Origin: Oreohelix idahoensis
Taxonomy: Eukaryota > Mollusca > Gastropoda > Stylommatophora > Oreohelicidae
Direction of reading: 5' to 3'
DNA length: 64,000 bases
Assembly (NCBI GenBank): GCA_024509875.1
Contig: JAMPIV010005829.1
Span: 221,001 to 285,000 of the forward strand
Shown here one piece after another: positions 22,111-32,949 of this stretch. Under the pieces are notes generated by a model. It ran no database searches. It was given only the letters and a program-made list of their open reading frames with translations, and was not told where the DNA came from. The translations under genes were made by a program, and so were the position numbers. How positions within the stretch are numbered: the first letter of the stretch is position 1; the number at the start of each line of letters is the position of its first letter.

Positions 22111-24740
22111 GTTGCCGATGGCAGCAGGTCATACAGTGATCTGACAACGAAGCTGAGCCTAAGAGGTGCCATATGCCATATATCATTCCATGTCAAGGAC
22201 CTCTGCAGGGCTCCTTCCCATGTAGTCCATTGGCCTTGTTGGACCTGCTGCACTGCTTTTTGCAACCTCTTATCATTCTCAGCTTCTCGTATCTCCTGAA
22301 CTACCATGTCTCTGCGCTCCCTGCTTGATGCCTTGGACCACCAGCGGATGTCTCCATGACCAAATCCCCGTCTATTCGTTTGTGTGTATCCGATTACCTC
22401 TCTCAGTTTGAGTGACTCTTGGGCAGCATCAACAGCTTCTTCCACTTTCCACTTCCTTCCCGTTTTCAGTGTGGGCTGAATGGACTTAACCACGTCATCA
22501 GCTGACTCGCGTAGCATCATTGCAAGCCTTGCCTTTCCAACTTTGTACTCTTCAACAACTGACTTGAAAGGAAGCAGAAGTTTTGACTTTTTGCAGTACA
22601 GTGCTACATCTGACAGACCTGGTGGTACTCCTAACCATTTTCTCATGAACTTGTTGACCTTCTGCTCTATGGCTTCCACTGTACTTGTGCTTATTTCATA
22701 TATAAGCAGTGGCCACAGCAACTTTGGTATCAACATGAACTGGAGGCACCACAGTTTGAACTTCCCCAGGAGTCTGCTTTGGTCTATGATCTGTAGCCCT
22801 CTGTCTGCCATTTCTATTGTCTGTTGCACTGCCTTTGAGTCTTTTAATGAGGCATCGTACACCCTGCCAAGACTTTTAACAGGTTCCTCAATGACAGTAG
22901 GGATTCTTTGGTTGGAAACCGTGAATATGACCTCTGCTATCTTCCCTTTCCTGACTGATAGGCTTCTCGACTTCTTGGGTTTGAAGCTCATTCTGCACCA
23001 GCTGACTAGTTCATCCAGGCGTGCTAACATCCTCCGGGCCTGATGTTCATCTGATGTCAGAATTGTTGTGTCATCCATGAATGCTTTGAGCGGTGGCATG
23101 AGACACATTCCACCGAGCTTTGGACCTATAGCCATTCCTTCAGCCGCATTGAGGATTACCTGCATAGCCATCACGAATAGTATCGGAGAGATTGTACATC
23201 CCATCGCAATTCCAACTTCAAGGCCAATCCACTTCGTTGTGTACTCTCTGGTTGAAAATCTGACAGCAAACCCTGCGAAATACAGCTTCAGCATTGCTGC
23301 AATCTCTTGTGGAACATGATACATTTCTAGGGCCTGCCACAACATCTGGTGTGGAACGGATCCATAAGCATTCGCTAAATCCAACCAGATTACATGGAGG
23401 TTTGTTCTGTCAGACTTTGCCTTTTGGATTGCTTCCCATATCATTGTGGCATGCTCTAGACATCCTGGTGTACCTGGGATACCTCCTTTCTGAATGGTAG
23501 TGTCAATGTACCCATTTGCCAGGAGGTATGTAGTGAGTCTTTTCGCCATCACTGAGAAGAATATCTTCCCTTCCACATTGAGTAGTGAGATTGGCCTGAA
23601 CTGACTGATGTCTGTGGAATTTTGCTCCTTCGGGATGTAGACTCCGTTCGCCTTTCTCCATTCCTTGCTTACAAGCTGGGTTTTCCACGCACTCTTCAGT
23701 AAACGAAGCAGTCGTTTGAGCACCTCAGGGCATCTCTTATACACCACATATGGAACACCATTAGGACCTGGAGCTGACTTGCATCGAGCTTTCTGGACAA
23801 TGCTTTCTACCTCTTGCACCGTTGGGGGCTTGGTGTTAAATTCAGCTCCTGGCTTACTCGGCCATTTAAGGCCTGCCATGCTGCTGAGCGGCTCATCTTT
23901 GCGACCATCTGAATATGTCATTCCAAGGTGTTCTTCCAGGTCTTCTTTCCTGATGTTTAGCGTACCCGACCGTGGCTGCTCAAACAGTTCTTTGGCAAAC
24001 TTGAAGGGCTCCCTGAAGAATCTTTCCCTATCCATTTGAGTCTTCCTTTTCTTCCTGCACAACCTTTCTGCTCTACAAAGGGCATTATGTTGGCCTTTCA
24101 TGTGCTCCCAAACCTGACGTAACCCTTCCTTCTCTGCGGCAACTGCGTTTTTGAACAGTTTTCGGGCATGCTTCTTCTGTTTTCTGATTTCTTCTATTTT
24201 AATTTGTCTTCTGCTTTTTCGTGGTGGGTTACTTTCCCTTGCCTCCCTCACTCCGAACACTTTGCGACAGTGCAGATATATTATGTCGCCGAAGATTTCC
24301 AGCTTCTTCTCCAAAGTTATCTGCTTCAGGTTGTTATCCAACTCTTTTGCCAAGGCTTCGTCCAGCTGTTCCCAAAGCCCTTTTGCACTGGCGGGTGGAA
24401 ACTTGATTGCATCTCTCTTCCCGTCCAAGAAGTGTGTGAGATCATCATCAGGCAGATCAACTTGAATGTACTCAGCACTGTGGATTGACTCCTGGCTGCG
24501 TTCTTCTAACGTCTTATCCGTCGAGACAGAGCGCTTTTGATCTCCCCCAGATGACCTCCCACACCCCTTTTTCGTTCTGTGGATTTTCATTCCTCTCTGA
24601 GTAGAGAATTCCCTACCAAAGGCACATGGAAACTCCAGCCGTTGTTCAGAGCTCGAAGTCCGTGTAACGGGTCTGGTCGATTCCAATGAGGCGCCTGTGG
24701 ATTCATCATTCTCCCCCCTTTCGGTGAATCCTGGGGGCAT
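22104..24740 (-). CDS. Reverse transcriptase of R2/NeSL-type LINE
   Basis: An 878-codon frame with no stops. Near the N-terminus (residues 36-60) is a degenerate zinc finger, FPCAFGREF...HRTKKGC, in which the second Cys appears replaced. The RT domain includes KSAPGPNGVPYVVYK (321-335), QFRPISLLNVEGKIF (380-394), IWLDLANAYGSVPH with catalytic D454, MGCTISPILFVMAMQ (513-527) and AFMDDTTI with D556-D557. The frame ends just before the zinc/endonuclease module, which continues after a frameshift. Within the family these modules form one protein that nicks target DNA and copies its own RNA in place. The intact RT and near-identical flanking repeats suggest a recent insertion. Confidence 0.85.
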   Translation of the reverse strand: MPPGFTERGENDESTGASLESTRPVTRTSSSEQRLEFPCAFGREFSTQRGMKIHRTKKGCGRSSGGDQKRSVSTDKTLEERSQESIHSAEYIQVDLPDDDLTHFLDGKRDAIKFPPASAKGLWEQLDEALAKELDNNLKQITLEKKLEIFGDIIYLHCRKVFGVREARESNPPRKSRRQIKIEEIRKQKKHARKLFKNAVAAEKEGLRQVWEHMKGQHNALCRAERLCRKKRKTQMDRERFFREPFKFAKELFEQPRSGTLNIRKEDLEEHLGMTYSDGRKDEPLSSMAGLKWPSKPGAEFNTKPPTVQEVESIVQKARCKSAPGPNGVPYVVYKRCPEVLKRLLRLLKSAWKTQLVSKEWRKANGVYIPKEQNSTDISQFRPISLLNVEGKIFFSVMAKRLTTYLLANGYIDTTIQKGGIPGTPGCLEHATMIWEAIQKAKSDRTNLHVIWLDLANAYGSVPHQMLWQALEMYHVPQEIAAMLKLYFAGFAVRFSTREYTTKWIGLEVGIAMGCTISPILFVMAMQVILNAAEGMAIGPKLGGMCLMPPLKAFMDDTTILTSDEHQARRMLARLDELVSWCRMSFKPKKSRSLSVRKGKIAEVIFTVSNQRIPTVIEEPVKSLGRVYDASLKDSKAVQQTIEMADRGLQIIDQSRLLGKFKLWCLQFMLIPKLLWPLLIYEISTSTVEAIEQKVNKFMRKWLGVPPGLSDVALYCKKSKLLLPFKSVVEEYKVGKARLAMMLRESADDVVKSIQPTLKTGRKWKVEEAVDAAQESLKLREVIGYTQTNRRGFGHGDIRWWSKASSRERRDMVVQEIREAENDKRLQKAVQQVQQGQWTTWEGALQRSLTWNDIWHMAPLRLSFVVRSLYDLLPSATL

Positions 24741-24885
24741 CTATCGTTTTTGGGTTCTATAGCAATTGAATACAGCTTACGGGGTGCTAACCCGGTCAGC
24801 CGGTTTCTAGTCTTTCCCAGTGTCATCTGTCTTTCCAGAAGTCAATCGGTCTTTTCCCGATTGTCACTGGTTTGACCATGTAACT

Positions 24886-25310
24886 ATGATAGGAAACTTT
24901 TTACAGAGCGATACAACAGGAAGCAATCTGATCATCAGAAGAAGTCCCCCCGTCCGACAAGTGTTTCGGTCCTATATACTCCTTTACACTCTAAGGGGGG
25001 CGGGCCCACTTGGGTCATGACTCCCAAGCGTCTCAGCTTCCTGTTGTCTTGCATCGAAAATGAACCCATTTCACTTATGGTAGCAACTTTAAATTCCACA
25101 ACTCCGCCAGCCGTGGAGGCAATTGTGAAAGTAACAAAGAGAAGACAAATTATTCCGTTCGTTCCGTCGCACACACTGAGACACCAGCGCGAAGTCAACG
25201 AGTCGCCACTGCGCGTTCCCCACTGGACTTTTGATACTGACACCCCTTATAGTATACACCGCTTGTCGCCCCTGAGTCGCAGCCCGTTCACTAGTCCACC
25301 ACAAACCTCA
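24886..25310 (-). repeat. 425-bp direct repeat, upstream copy
   Basis: Partner of 20933-21357. In the element's orientation it lies upstream of the RT, where its TATA-like motif could serve as a promoter. About 145 bp separate it from the RT start codon. Confidence 0.9.
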
Positions 25311-25542
25311 TCAGAGAAAATGCAATTAAATGCTTGCTAACTTAGAAAAGAAATGACAAAGGTTTGAATAGGAGAGTTAAGTTCCCCCAGGCGTAGATGA
25401 CGAGACGTAGAAGAAGAAAATGAAGACAAAAAGAAAGATATATGAAATCGATAACATAATCTCTGCCACACTACTCAACGTCATCGTCATCTCACTTCTT
25501 GTTTCACTGGTATGTGTCTTATTCTTTATATGACACACAAAA

Positions 25543-25765
25543 TGATGCATACTACCAGCAGCTCAACAAAAGAGAACAAGAGGTATTCTTCAGACTTCGC
25601 ACTGTCCACAACAGATTGAGATACCATAAATTCAACAAGCTAAAGATAGGAACTGTGGCACTGATAAAATGACTGCTGAACATCTGCTTCAAATTTGCCC
25701 ACCATTTGCGGAACAGAGAAAGCGTATATGGTCGACACCGGTACCATTCGTGTAAAAGCGGTACG
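25543..25765 (+). pseudogene. LINE C-terminal fragment (zinc-binding tail)
   Basis: The plus-strand translation reads FFRLRTVHNRLRYHKFNKLKIG and then, after a frameshift and with the CxC part lost, TAEHLLQICPPFAEQRKRIW. This matches the HNRL...KL.IG...C.CG...T.EHLL..C tail common at the C-terminus of RNase H-bearing LINEs. It is degenerate, with stops, and lies just right of the old solo LTR. Confidence 0.6.
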
Positions 25766-26300
25766 GAAATTAAACATGCTTTCTTTGAAAACATTCAAGT
25801 AGACGTCTGAAAGTGTCCGAAGAAGAATATCACTTCTACAGTGATGATCTTGTCATACAATTTCAATTCCTCTATTCTATGCAAGCACCCATTTATAAAG
25901 GTATATAACATTTTTAGTTGTAGTTTTGTTGTTCTCCAAGTTTCGGAACCATAACACTGCCTTGACACTTGAGTTTCTCAAGTGTTTGATTTTCTTGAAT
26001 ATTCTTCTCTTTTTGCATCCCGATTTTTCGATAATTGAGCTAACTTCTATTTCATCACCATCATCTTTTGTTTCGCTCCTTATGTAGCCTGTTGCTACCA
26101 CTGTAGATAACCACCTAAAGGAAGTCTACGCCAAATCGAAAAAATCTTGCAGTAATGGCGTCTGTAGAAATTTGTTTTACATGACAAGATTGACAGTCCC
26201 ATGTACAACCTGATATTAGTCGTCTTTTACGACATGCCTGGGGGAGAGGTAGTCATATTCTTTCTTTCTCTCCTCCGAAACCCCAGGGAACTACCTGAGA
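25766..26300. other. Stretch with a dispersed repeat fragment
   Basis: The segment 25855-25960 resembles 51440-51540 in the same orientation (TCTATTCTA.GCAAGCA..CATTTAT and TTTTTGTTGTTCTCCA blocks). Its source element is unknown. The 74-codon minus frame at 25877-26101 lies in it and is not recognised. Confidence 0.4.
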
Positions 26301-29300
26301 TTATTACTATTACTGTCCAGTTACTATTACTGCCCAGTTACTATTACTGTCCAGTTACTATTACTGCCCAGTTACTATTACTGCCCAGTTACTATTACTG
26401 TTCAGTTACTATTACTGTCCAGTTACTATTACTGTCCAGTTACTATTACTGTCCAGTTACTATTACTGTCCAGTTACTATTACTGCCCAGTTACTATTAC
26501 TGTCCAGTTACTATTACTGTCCAGTTACTATTACTGTCCAGTTACTATTACTGTCCAGTTACTATTACTGTCCAGTTACTATTACTGTCCAGTTACTATT
26601 ACTGTCCAGTTACTATTACTGCCCAGTTACTATTACTGCCCAGTTACTATTACTGTCCAGTTACTATTACTGTCCAGTTACTATTACTGTCCAGTTACTA
26701 TTACTGTCCAGTTACTATTACTGTCCAGTTACTATTACTGTCCAGTTACTATTACTGTCCAGTTACTATTACTGTCCAGTTACTATTACTGTCCAGTTAC
26801 TATTACTGTCCAGTTACTATTACTGTCCAGTTACTATTACTGTCCAGTTACTATTACTGTCCAGTTACTATTACTGTCCAGTTACTATTACTGTCCAGTT
26901 ACTATTAATGTTCAGTTACTATTACTGTCCAGTTACTATTACTGTCCAGTTACTATTACTGTCTAATTACTATTACTGTCCAGTTACTATTACTGTCCAG
27001 TTACTATTACTATTACTGTCTAATTACTATTACTGTCCAGTTACTATTACTGTCCAGTTACTATTACTGCCCAGTTACTATTACTGTCCAGTTACTATTA
27101 CTGCCCAGTTACTATTACTGCCCAGTTACTATTACTGCCCAGTTACTATTACTGTCCAGTTACTATTACTGTCCAGTTACTATTACTGTCCAGTTACTAT
27201 TACTGTCCAGTTACTATTACTGTCCAGTTACTATTACTGCCAAGTTACTATTACTGTTCAGTTACTATTACTGTCCAGTTACTATTACTGCCAAGTTACT
27301 ATTACTGCCAAGTTACTATTACTGTTCAGTTACTATTACTGTCCAGTTACTATTACTGTCCAGTTACTATTACTGTCCAGTTACTATTACTGTCCAGTTA
27401 CTATTACTGCCCAGTTACTATTACTGCCCAGTTACTATTACTGTCCAGTTACTATTACTGTCCAGTTACTATTACTGTCCAGTTACTATTACTGTCCAGT
27501 TACTATTACTGTCCAGTTACTATTACTGCCCAGTTACTATTACTGTTCAGTTACTATTACTGTCCAGTTACTATTACTGTCCAGTTACTATTACTGTCCA
27601 GTTACTATTACTGTCCAGTTACTATTACTGTCCAGTTACTATTACTGTCCAGTTACTATTACTGCCCAGTTACTATTACTGTTCAGTTACTATTACTGTC
27701 CAGTTACTATTACTGTCCAGTTACTATTACTGTCCAGTTACTATTACTGTCCAGTTACTATTACTGTCCAGTTACTATTACTGTCCAGTTACTATTACTG
27801 TCCAGTTACTATTACTGTCCAGTTACTATTACTGTCTAATTACTATTACTGTCCAGTTACTATTACTGTCCAGTTACTATTACTGCTCAGTTACTATTAC
27901 TGTCCAATTACTATTACTGTCCAGTTACTATTACTGTCCAGTTACTATTACTGTCCAGCTACTATTACTGTCCAGTTACTATTACTGTCCAGTTACTATT
28001 ACTGTCCAGTTACTATTACTGTTCAGTTACTATTACTGTCCAGTTACTATTACTGTCCAGTTACTATTACTGTCTAATTACTATTACTGTCCAGTTACTA
28101 TTACTGTCCAGTTACTATTACTGCCCAGTTACTATTACTGTCCAGTTACTATTACTGTCCAGTTACTATTACTGTCCAGTTACTATTACTGTCCAGTTAC
28201 TATTACTGTCCAGTTACTATTACTATTACTGCCCAGTTACTATTACTGTCCAGTTACTATTACTGTCCAGTTACTATTACTGTCCAGTTACTATTACTGT
28301 CCAGTTACTATTACTGTCCAGTTACTATTACTGTCCAGTTACTATTACTGTCCAGTTACTATTACTGTCCAGTTACTATTACTGTCCAGTTACTATTACT
28401 GTCCAGTTACTATTACTGTCCAGTTACTATTACTGCCCAGTTACTATTACTGTCCAGTTACTATTATTGTCCAGTTACTATTACTGTCCAGTTACTATTA
28501 CTGTCCAGTTACTATTACTGTCCAGTTACTATTACTGTCCAGTTACTATTACTGTCCAGTTACTATTACTTTCCAGCTACTATTACTGCCCAGTTACTAT
28601 TACTGTCCAGTTACTATTACTGTCCAGTTACTATTACTGTCCAGTTACTATTACTGTCCAGTTACTATTACTGTCCAGTTACTATTACTGTCCAGTTACT
28701 ATTACTGTCCAGTTACTATTACTGTCCAGTTACTATTACTGTCCAGTTACTATTACTGTCCAGTTACTATTACTGTCCAGTTACTATTACTGCCAAGTTA
28801 CTATTACTGTTCAGTTACTATTACTGTCCAGTTACTATTACTGTCCAGTTACTATTACTGTTCAGTTACTATTACTGTCCAGTTACTATTACTGTCCAGT
28901 TACTATTACTGCCCAGTTACTATTACTGCCAAGTTACTATTACTGTCCAGTTACTATTACTGTCCAGTTACTATTACTGTCCAGCTACTATTACTGCCCA
29001 GTTACTATTACTGCCCAGTTACTATTACTGTCCAGTTACTATTACTGTCCAGTTACTATTACTGCCCAGTTACTATTACTGCCCAGTTACTATTACTGCC
29101 CAGTTACTATTACTGTTCAGTTACTATTACTGTCCAGTTACTATTACTGTCCAGTTACTATTACTGTCCAGTTACTATTACTGTCCAGTTACTATTACTG
29201 TCCAGTTACTATTACTGTCCAGCTCCTATTACTGCCCAGTTACTATTACTGTCCAGTTACTATTACTGTCCAGTTACTATTACTGTCCAGTTACTATTAC
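26301..29300 (+). repeat. 17-bp minisatellite array, left block
   Basis: About 3.0 kb of the 17-bp unit TTACTATTACTGTCCAG, roughly 175 copies. Common variants carry TGCCCAG, TGTTCAG, TGCCAAG or TGTCTAAT, and a few units have a 6-bp TTACTA insertion. Because 17 is not a multiple of 3 and the unit has no stop in any plus-strand frame, the array reads as long ORFs with a 17-residue period (YYYCPVTITVQLLLLSS). These are artefacts, not genes. Confidence 0.97.
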
Positions 29301-31086
29301 ACTAGTCAACAAATTTTCAAAAGTTATTTGTACCAGAAATTAAATATACCATTTCTTATTGATTTTGACATGCTGATTTCAAATATCATAATGAAATTTA
29401 CCAATTGGCTCTGGTTTTTTTTTTTAAATGATGAATTTACATTACAGTAATACAAATAATGTATGCTTCTTTAATTCTCTGGGGTGAACAGCTAGTCTTT
29501 CTACTTTAGCATTATAAAAATTGTGGTTACATACTCAATTAATTGATATTTCAACATAAAATGATAGAAAAAAATAAAAACATTATTTAAAGTTTACATA
29601 TCATGTTTTAAAAAGGCACATTTGAACCCATTCCGTCATTATTCAGTAGCTGTTCGAGCTCTCTTTGCTTGCTTCTTGTAGTCAATCGATGAGGTGTCTC
29701 TTGTCACAGTTCAACAGTAATCAGCAAGCATTGAAGGGCTCCAATTGCCTTGATACCTTGTCTCCATAGCAGCAATGTCCTAGTGAAATCATTCACCATG
29801 CTCATCACTGACCGCTCCACAGTTTGATGTAAAGAAATCCAGATGAGAATCCAGAAAATGAATTTTCAAAGACTCTTATACTTCAGAAGGAGATTTTCTA
29901 CAATTTCATTGTAATTATCAGATCTGTTGTTTCCAAAAAAAAATTTGCTACCACTGACATAAATGCTAGCCATGCTGCTTTTTCCTTGCCATGCAACACG
30001 CACAGAAACTCGTCATCATGAAGAAGTTTTCGAAATTGCGGACCAACAAATACTCCCTCTCTTATTTTAGCTTCACTCAGTCTTGGAAATTTTCTGATGA
30101 GGTATTTGAAAGCCTCATCTGTTTTCTCCATTGCCTTGACAAAGTTTTTCATGAGACCCAGCTTAATGTGCAAGGGTGGCAACAAAATCTTGTTGGTGTC
30201 AACAAGTGCTGGGTTCTCAACGTTCTTACTGCCAGGCTGCAATGACTGCCTGATTGGCCAATGTCTTCTGATGTAATGGTCACTTCGTGCACGGCTATCC
30301 CACTCACAGAGAAAGCAACAGTACTTGGTGTATCCACCCTGTAGTCCAAGCAAAAGAGCGACCACTTTTAAGTCACCGCAAAGTGACCAATGATGATGAT
30401 CGTAGTTTATACACTTCAAAAGCTGCTTAATATTTTCATAAGTTTCTTTCATATGAACTGCGTGACCAACTGGAATTGACGGTAACACATTACCATTATT
30501 CAACAAAACAGCTTTAAGACTCGTCTTGGATGAATCAATGAAAAGCCTCCACTCTTCCGGTATGTAATTGATTTTGAGGGCTGCCATTAAACCAGAAATG
30601 TTGTGGCATGCAGAAAAGTCACCCTCTTTGAAAAAGAATGTAATAAGCGGCTTCTGGCGGTTCCTATACACAGAAATTGTAACATCTTCTGCCAGGAGAT
30701 TTCACTGTTGCAATCTGGAACCCAAAAGCACCGCCTTGTTCTTCGGTAAATTCAGATCTCTTACAAATTCATTCAGTTCACCTTGGGTTATTAAGTGTGG
30801 TTTAGTGGATGTAGTTTGCTCAAAATCTGGGTCGCTTGAGGTTGATGGTTCAGGACCACCAATGTTCTCTTCTTCATCAGTGGAAGCAACTGAAAATGAT
30901 TCTGGCACTTTGGGAACTGGTAGGTCATCGCTACGTGGTACCGGACATATTGCAGAGGGGATGTTTGGATATTCCAGAGTCCATTTTTTCTTCTTTGATA
31001 TGCCTTTCCCAAATGTCCTAGGCATTTCTAACTACGATACTTTTGATAAGGACAAATGCACTAACTAATGGCAAAATTTTATCAGA
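29301..31086 (-). mobile_element. 1.8-kb unit embedded in the 17-bp minisatellite
   Basis: The minisatellite stops at 29300 and resumes at about 31087, so this block was inserted, or was retained while the array expanded on both sides. It carries a broken gene on the minus strand. Its ends (ACTAGTCAACAAATTTTC and AATTTTATCAGAGAT) show only weak inverted similarity around AAATTTT. A target duplication cannot be recognised because it would be made of minisatellite sequence. Confidence 0.5.
29640..31025 (-). pseudogene. Transposon-associated gene family of unknown function, broken
   Basis: The frame from 31025 (107 codons) and the frame from 30671 (257 codons) are in phase. They are separated only by a TGA at 30702-30704, probably a mutated Trp codon. 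The protein continues past 29898 as recognisable but frameshifted sequence (NNRSDNYNEIVENLL, then DEHGE- and TRYQGNWSPSMLADYC-like remnants) to about 29640. This family seems abundant and repetitive in invertebrate genomes, but I cannot assign a reaction. Features seen: CCFLCEWDSRAR with paired Cys, an HHHWSLCGDLKVVALLLG helix, and an acidic, Ser/Pro-rich N-terminus. It may be a transposon-encoded or recruited protein. Confidence 0.6.
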
Positions 31087-31914
31087 GATAGTTACTATTA
31101 CTGTCCAGTTACTATTACTGTCCAGTTACTATTACTGTCCAGTTACTATTACTGTCCAGTTACTATTACTGTCCAGTTACTATTACTGTCCAGTTACTAT
31201 TACTGTCCAGTTACTATTACTGTCCAGTTACTATTACTGTCCAGTTACTATTACTGTCCAGTTACTATTACTGTCCAGTTACTACTGTCCAGTTACTATT
31301 ACTGTCCAGTTACTATTACTGTCCAGTTACTATTACTGTCCAGTTACTATTACTGTCCAGTTACTATTACTGTCCAGTTACTATTACAGTTACTATTACT
31401 GTCCAGTTACTATTACTGTCCAGTTACTGCCCAGTTACTTACTGTCCAGTTACTATTACTGTCCAGTTACTATTACTGTCCAGTTACTATTACTGTCCAG
31501 TTACTATTACTGTCCAGTTACTATTACTGTCCAGTTACTATTACTGTCCAGTTACTATTACTGTCCAGTTACTATTACTGTCCAGTTACTATTACTGTCC
31601 AGCTACTACTATTGCTGTCCAGTTACTATTACTGTCCAGTTACTATTACTGTCCAGTTACTATTACTGTCCAGTTACTATTACTGTCCAGTTACTATTAC
31701 TGTCCAGTTACTATTACTGTCCAGTTACTATTACTGTCCAGTTACTATTACTGTCCAGTTACTATTACTGTCCAGTTACTATTACTGTCCAGTTACTATT
31801 ACTGTCCAGTTACTATTACTGTCCAGTTACTATTACTGTCCAGTTACTATTATTGTCCAGTTACTATTACTGTCCAGTTACTATTACTGTCCAGTTACTA
31901 TTACTGTCCAGTTA
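31087..31914 (+). repeat. 17-bp minisatellite array, right block
   Basis: About 830 bp of the same 17-bp unit. It is more homogeneous (mostly TGTCCAG), with occasional deletions near 31280, 31388 and 31430-31445. It has the same strand orientation as the left block. Confidence 0.97.
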
Positions 31915-31959
31915 ATTTTGTTAAATTTCGTAGAGAAAAAAGGTGCAGCTAAGTAGAAC

Positions 31960-32120
31960 ATACAATCAGGAACCAGCCAACCGATATAGCCAGACATGTC
32001 CTTAACTGGACCCACCGCAACCGAAAAGAGTGGGGAAGCTAAAGAGAGACAGGAAGAACGGTAGTTTAGGAAGCCAAAGCAACTAGCACCTGATGGACAG
32101 AGCTCCAAAAGACGGCTCAA
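31960..32120 (+). pseudogene. Degenerate LINE 3'-end fragment
   Basis: Translation with frameshifts gives SQTCLNWTHRNRKEWG and WTELQKTAQ. This matches the C-terminal tail (conserved NW, RKRGR and W.EL...AQ..) of single-ORF LINEs, as seen intact at 12232 and 18281. It is short and heavily mutated. Confidence 0.4.
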
Positions 32121-32625
32121 ACGATACTTGTACTAGTAAGACAGCGAATGCAGAAAAGTTATTATAAACTGATAGGACAAGTTATTAAAACATTATCAGT
32201 ACCAGATGACAGTTATTATTCTGGAACCCAAGAGAAGAAAGATAGAAGAAAATATCAAAACACTGGAAACGAAAAAAGAACGAAAGGTAAAAGAATAAAA
32301 AAGAACATGCAAATTCATATAGTATTGGAGAGATCTGACCGAATCCTGCTTCACACATCCCTGCTGAAAGGCGATGAAAAAGACGATTGACAATTGAAAA
32401 GTGAAGAAGATCCAAGATGAAAAGGCGAAAAAGAGAAAGGAAAAAAGAATGAGTAAAGATCTACAGTGCTACGTGAATCTCGGGAGATGTTACCAAAATA
32501 CTAATGCCCTTGTAGCAAGCGATTTGACTGTCAAGTTTTGAAGCCCATAAAAACGAATCACCACCCGCTGCCACTTAATGTTAACTACTGTAATAAAGAT
32601 TTAATTATGTTTTATCCTAACCCTG
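32121..32625. other. Stretch without recognised feature
   Basis: Purine-rich sequence (many GAAAGAA and AAAAGAA runs on the plus strand) with no credible ORF. Short frames on both strands overlap and look like chance. Confidence 0.3.
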
Positions 32626-32626
32626 C

Positions 32627-32735
32627 GGCAGGTTTAGGCTGAGGCAGGTTTAGGCTGTGTCAGGTTTAGGCTGTGGCAGGTTTAGGCTGTGACAGGTTTA
32701 GGCATTGTCAGGTTTAGGCTGTGGCAGGTTTAGGC
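32627..32735 (+). repeat. 16-bp minisatellite with TTAGGC core
   Basis: About 6-7 units of CAGGTTTAGGCTGTGG with GAG, GTG, GAC or ATT variants. It directly abuts the left LTR of the gypsy element at 32740. Confidence 0.9.
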
Positions 32736-32739
32736 TAGA

Positions 32740-32936
32740 TGTAATGAGACGTGGCTGGCTGTCATACATTCTCACGTTATGAAGTTTAATCACGAAGCCC
32801 GAACACAGGATACAAACACGACATGTTTAATCCGCCATCTTAGAAGTAGGAGGTAGGAAGAAGAGTTAGCCTAAGGGCAAGTAACTCTAGTAGGAAACAA
32901 GATAAACATCGATACAAGATATATACAATATCAACA
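32740..32936 (-). repeat. 3' LTR of gypsy element
   Basis: 197-bp direct partner of 40995-41191. It adjoins the TTAGGC-core minisatellite on its outer side. Confidence 0.93.
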
Positions 32937-32949
32937 TCCCCCCTTCTTT
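32937..32949 (-). other. Polypurine tract of gypsy element
   Basis: The minus strand reads AAAGAAGGGGGGA immediately before the 3' LTR. The integrase stop codon overlaps its start. Confidence 0.85.

Larger units (their letters stand above)
20933..25310 (-). mobile_element. R2/NeSL-type LINE flanked by 425-bp direct repeats
   Basis: The 425-bp blocks 20933-21357 and 24886-25310 are direct repeats with one visible difference. They enclose a minus-strand retroelement whose RT is followed by a zinc-binding motif and a restriction-like endonuclease. The whole unit interrupts the old solo LTR: 20932 and 25311 are adjacent in the intact relative's order, so both repeats arrived with the element. 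The repeats begin TG (20934) and end CA like LTRs, yet I see no polypurine tract. Only a 3-bp TCA is shared by the outer flanks. Confidence 0.75.

Noticed and set aside
26301..29450. Long ORFs (235, 389 and 327 codons) through the repeat at 26-29 kb, and 290 codons at 31 kb
   Set aside because: They are reading frames of a 17-bp minisatellite without plus-strand stops. All three frames are equivalent, so there is no coding signal.
26301..31914. Regularly spaced repeats as a CRISPR array
   Set aside because: There are no unique spacers; units are contiguous 17-mers in a eukaryotic genome.
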